Positions 59,053 through 64,000 of a DNA stretch of 64,000 nucleotides are shown here, in pieces. The position numbers and the translations under genes are program-made. The first letter of the stretch is position 1. Each line of letters begins with the position of its first letter. Origin of the DNA: Gryllotalpicola ginsengisoli DSM 22003 (GTDB lineage: Bacteria > Actinomycetota > Actinomycetes > Actinomycetales > Microbacteriaceae); NCBI RefSeq assembly GCF_000419445.1, contig NZ_AULK01000001.1:1-64000 (forward strand). Reading direction: 5' to 3'. Below the pieces are notes generated by a model. That model was not told where the DNA came from, searched no databases, and saw only the letters and a list, made by a program, of their open reading frames with translations.

Positions 59053-59910
59053 CTATCCTTCGATGCTCTGGTGCGGCGCCGCTTCGGCGACCGACGGCGT
59101 GCCGGCGCCTTGCGTCGCGTACTCGCCGATCTTCGCGGTGCGCAGCACGCGCTCCAGCAGCAGGTCGAAGTTGTGCGCCATCTCCTGGGCGCTCTCGCCC
59201 GGCCAGACGTGCAGCGGCTTCGCCGCCCCCTGCGCCTGCTGCAGCGAGGTGCGCTCGGGCAGCTGGGGTGAGAGCACGAGCGGGCCGAACATGTCGCGCA
59301 GCTCCTTGATGCGGAACTGGTGCTCGAGCGACTGCATGCGGGCGCGGTTGACGATGATGCCGAGGGGCTGCAGGCGGGGGGCGAGACCGCGCCGGATCTC
59401 CTCCACTGCGCGCAACGCGCGGTCGGCCGCCGCGACCGAGAACAGGCCGGGCTCCGTCACGACGGCCACGCGGTCGGAGGCGGCCCAGGCGGTGCGGGTG
59501 AGGGCGTTCAGGCTGGGTGCGCAGTCGACGAGCGTGAGGTCGTACTCGTCCTCGAGGTGCACCAGCGCGTCCTCGAGCTTCCACAGGTCCTTGACCGACG
59601 GATGCGGGCCGTCGAAGTTGATCGCCGACGGGGAGCCGATCATCACGTCGACCTTGCCCGGGCGGCCCCGGATCCAGCCGCTCGGCGCGAGAGCGGCACG
59701 CACGATCTTCTCCTTGGGGCTGGCCAGCACGTCGGCGACATTGAGATGGCCGGCTACCGAGATGTCCATGCCGGTCGACACGTCGGATTGCGGGTCGAGG
59801 TCGATCACCAGCGTGCGCAGGCCCTTGGCGAAAGCGGCAGAGGCGAGACCCAACGTCACCGTGGTCTTGCCGACACCACCCTTGAGGGAACTGACGCTGA
59901 GAACATGCAC
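59053..59910 (-). CDS. ParA/Soj-like P-loop ATPase
   Basis: A 285-residue ParA-type protein. The deviant Walker A is SLKGGVGKTTVTLGLASAA. Motif A' is VIDLDPQSDVSTG, and the Walker B-like strand is YDLTLVDCAPSLNALT. No ParB gene is adjacent, so it is an orphan ParA-like protein, possibly positioning a protein complex rather than the chromosome. GTG 59910 is chosen from the TAAGTT box 7 nt upstream and because the conserved domain starts there; the longer frame adds an unrelated basic stretch. It is divergent from pyc. Confidence 0.83.
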   Translation of the reverse strand: MHVLSVSSLKGGVGKTTVTLGLASAAFAKGLRTLVIDLDPQSDVSTGMDISVAGHLNVADVLASPKEKIVRAALAPSGWIRGRPGKVDVMIGSPSAINFDGPHPSVKDLWKLEDALVHLEDEYDLTLVDCAPSLNALTRTAWAASDRVAVVTEPGLFSVAAADRALRAVEEIRRGLAPRLQPLGIIVNRARMQSLEHQFRIKELRDMFGPLVLSPQLPERTSLQQAQGAAKPLHVWPGESAQEMAHNFDLLLERVLRTAKIGEYATQGAGTPSVAEAAPHQSIEG

Positions 59911-59917
59911 GTGCAGA

Positions 59918-59923
59918 AACTTA
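59918..59923 (-). promoter_or_regulatory. -10 box of a leaderless promoter (ParA-like gene)
   Basis: On the minus strand TAAGTT ends 7 nt before GTG 59910. TAGTCT (59931-59936) on the plus strand may serve pyc. Confidence 0.5.
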
Positions 59924-59986
59924 CCGTCAGTAGTCTTGTGGAACCTAACCATTCGCTGAGTCGGCAAGGCTCGTCGGGAGGCCCGT

Positions 59987-62900
59987 TTGTTCCGCAAGAT
60001 CCTGGTCGCCAACCGCGGTGAGATCGCCATCCGTGCCTTCCGCGCCGCTTACGAACTCGGGGCCAGGACCGTGGCCGTCTTCGCCTACGAAGACCGCAAT
60101 TCGCTGCACCGCATGAAGGCGGATGAGGCCTACCAGATCGGCACGCCGGGCCGTGCGGTGCGTGCCTACCTCGACGTGTCGGAGATCATCCGCGTGGCCC
60201 GGCTGTCGGGCGCCGACGCCATCTACCCGGGCTACGGCTTCCTCTCCGAGAACCCCGAGCTCGCGGAGGCGGCGCGCCAGGCCGGCATCGCCTTCATCGG
60301 GCCGCCCAAGGAAGTGCTCGAGATGGCGGGCAACAAGGTGACCGCCAAAGAGCACGCGATCGCCGCCGGCGTGCCGGTGCTGCGCTCCACCCCGCCGTCG
60401 CGCGACCTCGACGAGCTGGTCGCCGCGGCCGACCAGGTGGGCTTCCCGATCTTCGCCAAGGCCGTCGCCGGCGGCGGGGGCCGCGGCATGCGCCGGGTGA
60501 ACAGCGCGGCCGAGCTGCGGCCGGCGCTCGAAGAGGCGATGCGCGAGGCCGACAGCGCCTTCGGCGACCCGACGATGTTCCTGGAACAGGCGGTGCTGAA
60601 GCCCCGGCACATCGAGGTGCAGATCCTCGCCGACCAGACGGGGGAGACGCTGCACCTCTTCGAGCGCGACTGCTCGGTGCAGCGCCGGCACCAGAAGGTG
60701 GTCGAGATCGCCCCGGCGCCGAAGCTGGACGACAACGTGCGGCAGGCCCTCTACCGCGACGCCGTCGCGTTCGCGAAGTCGATCGGATACGTCAACGCGG
60801 GCACCGTCGAATTCCTGGTCGAGGCCGCGGGCGAGCGCGCCGGCCAGCACGTCTTCATCGAGATGAACCCGCGCATCCAGGTGGAGCACACCGTCACCGA
60901 GGAGGTCACCGACGTCGACCTGGTGCAGGCGCAGCTGCGCATCGCGGCCGGGGAGACGCTCGCCCAGCTCGGACTCGCGCAGGACACCCTGCACGTGAAC
61001 GGCTTCGCGCTGCAGTGCCGCATCACGACCGAGGATCCCACGGCGGGCTTCCGGCCCGACACGGGCACGATCACCACCTACCGGTCGCCCGGCGGAGGAG
61101 GCATCCGTCTCGACGGCGGGTCGATGGGAACCGGCAGCGAGGTGAGCCCGCACTTCGACTCGATGCTCGTGAAGCTCACCTGCCGCGGCCGCACCTTCCC
61201 CATGGCCGTCAGCCGGGCCCGGCGGGCCCTGGCCGAGTTCCGCATCCGCGGCGTCGCCACGAACATCCCGTTCCTGCAGGCCCTGGTCGACGAGCCGGAG
61301 TTCATCGCGGGCGACATCGCCACCGACTTCATCGAGCGCCGCCCGGGGCTGCTGCGCGCCCGGTCCTCGCAGGACCGCGGCACGAAGATCCTGAACTGGC
61401 TGGCCGATGTGACGGTCAACCGGCCGCACGGCGAGCGCCCGGCCGGCCTCATCGAGCCGGCCCTGAAGCTGCCCGCGGTCGATCTGGAGGCGCCCGCGCC
61501 GGATGGCTCCCGGCAGCGGCTGCTCGAGCTCGGGCCGGCCGCGTTCGCGGCGGCGCTGCGGGCGCAGACCGCCCTCGCGGTCACCGACACCACGTTCCGC
61601 GACGCCCACCAGAGCCTGCTGGCGACCCGGGTGCGCACGAAGGACCTGCTCGCGGTCGCCCCGCACGTCGCCCGGCTGACCCCCGGCCTGTTCTCGGTCG
61701 AGGCGTGGGGCGGCGCGACCTACGACGTGGCTCTGCGGTTCCTCGGCGAAGACCCGTGGGAGCGGCTGGCCGCGCTGCGCGAGGCCCTGCCGAACATCGC
61801 GATCCAGATGCTGCTGCGCGGGCGCAACACGGTCGGCTACACGCCGTACCCGACCGAGGTGACGGATGCCTTCGTGCAGGAGGCCGTGGACACCGGGGTC
61901 GACGTGTTCCGGGTGTTCGACGCGCTGAACGACGTGGAGCAGATGCGACCCGCCATCGAGGCCGTGCTGGCGACCGGCACCGCGGTCGCCGAGGGCGTCC
62001 TCTGCTACACCGGAGACCTGGCCGACCCGGCCGAGGACTTCTACACCCTCGACTACTACCTGCGCCTGGCGGAGCGAGTGGTCGGCGCCGGCGCGCACAT
62101 CCTCGCCGTCAAGGACATGGCCGGGCTGCTGCGGCCCGCCGCGGCCGAGAAGCTCGTCGCCGCCCTGCGCTCCGAGTTCGAACTGCCCGTGCACGTGCAC
62201 ACCCACGACACGGCGGGCGGCCAGCTGGCGACGCTGCTCGCGGCCGCCCGCGCGGGAGCGGACGCCGTGGACGTCGCATCCGCCCCCATGTCGGGAACCA
62301 CGAGCCAGCCGTCGGCGAGCGCGCTCGTCGCCGCCCTCGCCCACACCGAGCGCGAGACGGAGCTCGACTTCGAGAACGTCGCCGCGCTCGAGCCGTACTG
62401 GGCGGCCGTGCGCGGGCTGTACGCGCCATTCGAGTCGGGGCTCCCCGCGCCGACCGGCCGCGTGTACCGGCACGAGATCCCCGGCGGCCAGCTCTCCAAT
62501 CTGCGTCAGCAGGCCATCGCGCTCGGGCTCGCCGACGACTTCGAGCTGATCGAGGACATGTACGCGGCGGCCGACCGCATCCTGGGGCGCATCCCGAAGG
62601 TCACGCCGTCGTCGAAGGTGGTCGGCGACCTCGCCCTGCAGCTCGCCGCCGCGCACGCCGACCCGGCCGACTTCGAGGCCAACCCGCAGAACTACGACAT
62701 CCCCGACTCCGTGATCTCGTTCATGGCCGGCGAGCTCGGCGAGCTGCCGCACGGCTGGCCGGAGCCGTTCCGCAGCAAGGTGCTCGCCGGGCGCGAGGTG
62801 CACGTCGGCGTGAAGCCGGTCGGCGACGCCGACCGCGCCCTGCTCGCCGAGCCCGGACGCGCCCGGCAGCAGACCCTGAACCGGCTGCTGTTCCCCGGCC

Positions 62901-63394
62901 CGACCCGCCAGTTCGAGGAGATCCGGGAGCTGTTCGGCGACCTGTCCGTCGTCGACACCTCCGACTACCTGTACGGCCTCGTCCCCGGCCAGGAGCACCG
63001 CGTCGACGTGGCGCCCGGCGTGCAGCTCTACGTCGGTCTCGAGGCGATCGGCGACGCCGACGCCAAGGGCATGCGCACGGTGATGGCGAAGCTGAACGGG
63101 TCGCTGCGCCCGGTCTTCGTGCGCGACCGGCACATCGACGTGGCCACCGCCGCGGCCGAGAAAGCGGATCCCTCCAAGCCGGGGCACGTCGCCGCCCCGT
63201 TCTCCGGGGTGGTGTCGCAGCGGGTCTCCCCGGGCGAGGCCGTGCGCGCCGGCCAGACCGTCGCCTCCATCGAGGCGATGAAGATGGAGGCCGCCATCAC
63301 GGCGCCGGTCGCGGGCGTGGTCGAGCGGCTGGCCGTGCCGGCGACGCAGCAGGTGGACGCGGGCGACCTGCTCGTCGTCATCGCGCCGCTCTGA
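59987..63394 (+). CDS. pyc: Pyruvate carboxylase
   Basis: A 1135-residue biotin enzyme that makes oxaloacetate from pyruvate and bicarbonate. The biotin-carboxylase part starts FRKILVANRGEIAIRAFRAAYELGARTVAVFAYEDRNSLHR, with GGGGRGMRRV and the ATP-grasp block EMNPRIQVEHTVTEEVTDVDLV. The carboxyltransferase part has TDTTFRDAHQSLLATRVRTKDLL and THDTAGGQLATLLAAARAGAD. The C-terminal biotinyl domain has the lysine at residue 1099 in EAMKMEA. Length is standard. The TTG start at 59987 is unusual but is placed by GGGAGG just upstream. It is the main anaplerotic enzyme seen here. Confidence 0.95.
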   Translation: MFRKILVANRGEIAIRAFRAAYELGARTVAVFAYEDRNSLHRMKADEAYQIGTPGRAVRAYLDVSEIIRVARLSGADAIYPGYGFLSENPELAEAARQAGIAFIGPPKEVLEMAGNKVTAKEHAIAAGVPVLRSTPPSRDLDELVAAADQVGFPIFAKAVAGGGGRGMRRVNSAAELRPALEEAMREADSAFGDPTMFLEQAVLKPRHIEVQILADQTGETLHLFERDCSVQRRHQKVVEIAPAPKLDDNVRQALYRDAVAFAKSIGYVNAGTVEFLVEAAGERAGQHVFIEMNPRIQVEHTVTEEVTDVDLVQAQLRIAAGETLAQLGLAQDTLHVNGFALQCRITTEDPTAGFRPDTGTITTYRSPGGGGIRLDGGSMGTGSEVSPHFDSMLVKLTCRGRTFPMAVSRARRALAEFRIRGVATNIPFLQALVDEPEFIAGDIATDFIERRPGLLRARSSQDRGTKILNWLADVTVNRPHGERPAGLIEPALKLPAVDLEAPAPDGSRQRLLELGPAAFAAALRAQTALAVTDTTFRDAHQSLLATRVRTKDLLAVAPHVARLTPGLFSVEAWGGATYDVALRFLGEDPWERLAALREALPNIAIQMLLRGRNTVGYTPYPTEVTDAFVQEAVDTGVDVFRVFDALNDVEQMRPAIEAVLATGTAVAEGVLCYTGDLADPAEDFYTLDYYLRLAERVVGAGAHILAVKDMAGLLRPAAAEKLVAALRSEFELPVHVHTHDTAGGQLATLLAAARAGADAVDVASAPMSGTTSQPSASALVAALAHTERETELDFENVAALEPYWAAVRGLYAPFESGLPAPTGRVYRHEIPGGQLSNLRQQAIALGLADDFELIEDMYAAADRILGRIPKVTPSSKVVGDLALQLAAAHADPADFEANPQNYDIPDSVISFMAGELGELPHGWPEPFRSKVLAGREVHVGVKPVGDADRALLAEPGRARQQTLNRLLFPGPTRQFEEIRELFGDLSVVDTSDYLYGLVPGQEHRVDVAPGVQLYVGLEAIGDADAKGMRTVMAKLNGSLRPVFVRDRHIDVATAAAEKADPSKPGHVAAPFSGVVSQRVSPGEAVRAGQTVASIEAMKMEAAITAPVAGVVERLAVPATQQVDAGDLLVVIAPL

Positions 63395-63403
63395 GAAGGC
63401 GCC

Positions 63404-63422
63404 GCTGCGAAGGCGCCGCAGC
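63404..63422 (+). terminator. Hairpin after pyc
   Basis: GCTGCG and CGCAGC pair around a 7-nt loop, 9 nt after the pyc stop. The stem is short, so confidence is low. Confidence 0.35.
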
Positions 63423-63432
63423 CCGCGGCCGA

Positions 63433-63438
63433 TAGGCT
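63433..63438 (+). promoter_or_regulatory. -10 box of a leaderless promoter (def)
   Basis: TAGGCT ends 6 nt before GTG 63445. No Shine-Dalgarno sequence is present. Confidence 0.6.
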
Positions 63439-63444
63439 TTTTCG

Positions 63445-63936
63445 GTGACCGTGCGCCCCATCCGCCTGTTCGGCGACCCCGTGCTGAAGACCGTGTGCGA
63501 TCCCGTCGTCGACTTCGACGAAGGCGTCCGTGCCCTCGTGAAGGACCTGCTCGACTCGGTGCAGCTACCCGGCCGCGCGGGCGTCGCGGCCAACCAGATC
63601 GGGTCGACGCTGCGGGTGTTCAGCTACAACGTGGACGGGAAGATCGGCTACCTGATCAACCCGCGCGTCGTCGAGGTGCGCGGCGAGAAGCAGCCGACGG
63701 GCGAGGGATGCCTGAGCGTGCCCGGCCTCTGGTTCGACACGCCCCGGCATCCGTGGGCCCGGGCCGTCGGCTTCGACGTCGACGGGAACGAGCTCGAGGT
63801 GCAGGGCGAGGGCACCCTGGCGCAGGCCCTGCAGCACGAGACCGACCACCTCGACGGACTGCTCTACCTCGACCGCCTCGAGAAGCCGGCGCGGCGCGAG
63901 GCGATGAAGCAGATCCGGGAATCCGACTGGTTCTAG
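63445..63936 (+). CDS. def: Peptide deformylase
   Basis: A 163-residue metalloprotease that removes the formyl group from nascent N-terminal Met. The three motifs are intact: GRAGVAANQIG (GxGxAAxQ-like), EGCLSVPG (metal Cys) and QHETDHLDG (HExxH with two metal His and the catalytic Glu). The C-terminus ends DW F as in many actinobacterial forms. GTG 63445 is set by the leaderless -10 box. Its stop overlaps, on the opposite strand, the stop of the last, partial gene. Confidence 0.93.
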   Translation: MTVRPIRLFGDPVLKTVCDPVVDFDEGVRALVKDLLDSVQLPGRAGVAANQIGSTLRVFSYNVDGKIGYLINPRVVEVRGEKQPTGEGCLSVPGLWFDTPRHPWARAVGFDVDGNELEVQGEGTLAQALQHETDHLDGLLYLDRLEKPARREAMKQIRESDWF

Positions 63937-64000
63937 CCCTGCAGTGACATCTGCCGGGTGGGGACACCCTCGTAGAGCGCGTCGATCTCCGCGGCGAAGT
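63933..64000 (-). CDS. C-terminal end of an unidentified protein (cut by window edge)
   Basis: On the minus strand the frame from the window edge reads FAAEIDALYEGVPTRQMSLQG and stops at TAG 63933-63935, which overlaps the def stop codon. Only 22 codons are visible, so the product cannot be identified. The G/C-rich third positions support a real gene end. Confidence 0.4.
   Translation of the reverse strand, partial: FAAEIDALYEGVPTRQMSLQG

Noticed and set aside
59053-59910. Chromosome partition ParA with ParB and parS
   Set aside because: No parB gene or parS-like site (GTTTCACGTGAAAC) was found near the gene; it is described only as ParA-like.

Overview
The window looks like chromosomal DNA of a high-GC actinobacterium, most likely a member of the Microbacteriaceae (Microbacterium and relatives). 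Support comes from the strong G/C bias at third codon positions, many GTG starts, a DUF7882-type small protein, F420-dependent luciferase-like oxidoreductases, a GarA-FtsR-MerR block, a 13E12-type HNH gene, and many genes with a TAnnnT -10 box 5-8 nt before the start codon (leaderless transcripts). No rRNA, tRNA or CRISPR array was seen.

Region 1 (1-4.6 kb) is a decayed mobile element. It holds the 3' end of an IS256-type transposase, then on the minus strand a tyrosine integrase, an excisionase-like regulator, a DUF4913-like protein, an SSB and a type IV coupling protein whose 5' end has been lost in a deletion. The motif GCATCC/GGATGC, frequent in the rest of the window, is almost absent here, as expected for foreign DNA.

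Region 2 (4.6-12.1 kb) carries a DUF7882 protein, two metallophosphoesterases, a manganese catalase, a MoxR-type ATPase overlapping a VWA-domain protein, and a small DUF3072 protein. Region 3 (12.2-13.3 kb) is a DUF559 nuclease-fold gene bracketed by two direct copies of a 55-bp palindromic repeat, possibly a small selfish unit. Region 4 (13.3-32.8 kb) is mainly redox and transport: a lipase-maturation-factor protein, a phytoene-desaturase-like oxidoreductase, a Rieske/DUF2231 protein, a TPP-dependent (pyruvate oxidase-like) enzyme, a large FAD/Fe-S D-lactate-dehydrogenase-like protein, an ArsB/NhaD transporter with a CBS partner, a CtaG protein fused to a lipoprotein across a G8 run, a MarR regulator divergent from a ClC channel, an MHS transporter behind a structured leader, and cobalamin-dependent methionine synthase.

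Region 5 (33-36.3 kb) is an ECF vitamin transporter (S component, single-chain T-A-A protein, DUF4430/transcobalamin-like lipoprotein), plausibly for cobalamin given the neighbouring metH. The linker between its two ATPase domains is encoded by REP-like palindromes. Region 6 (36.4-53.1 kb) is accessory metabolism and stress: YbdK-type ligase, SDR, GMC oxidoreductase, two F420-type oxidoreductases, KatE-like catalase, MFS and APC transporters, two aldo/keto reductases, cysteine desulfurase and an HNH gene. Region 7 (53.1-57 kb) holds an ArsR-controlled metal permease with two YHS domains, a NUDIX hydrolase, a leucine-rich-repeat-variant protein and a DUF1295 membrane protein. Region 8 (57-64 kb) is conserved core: garA, ftsR, a second MerR regulator, a ParA-like ATPase, pyruvate carboxylase and peptide deformylase.
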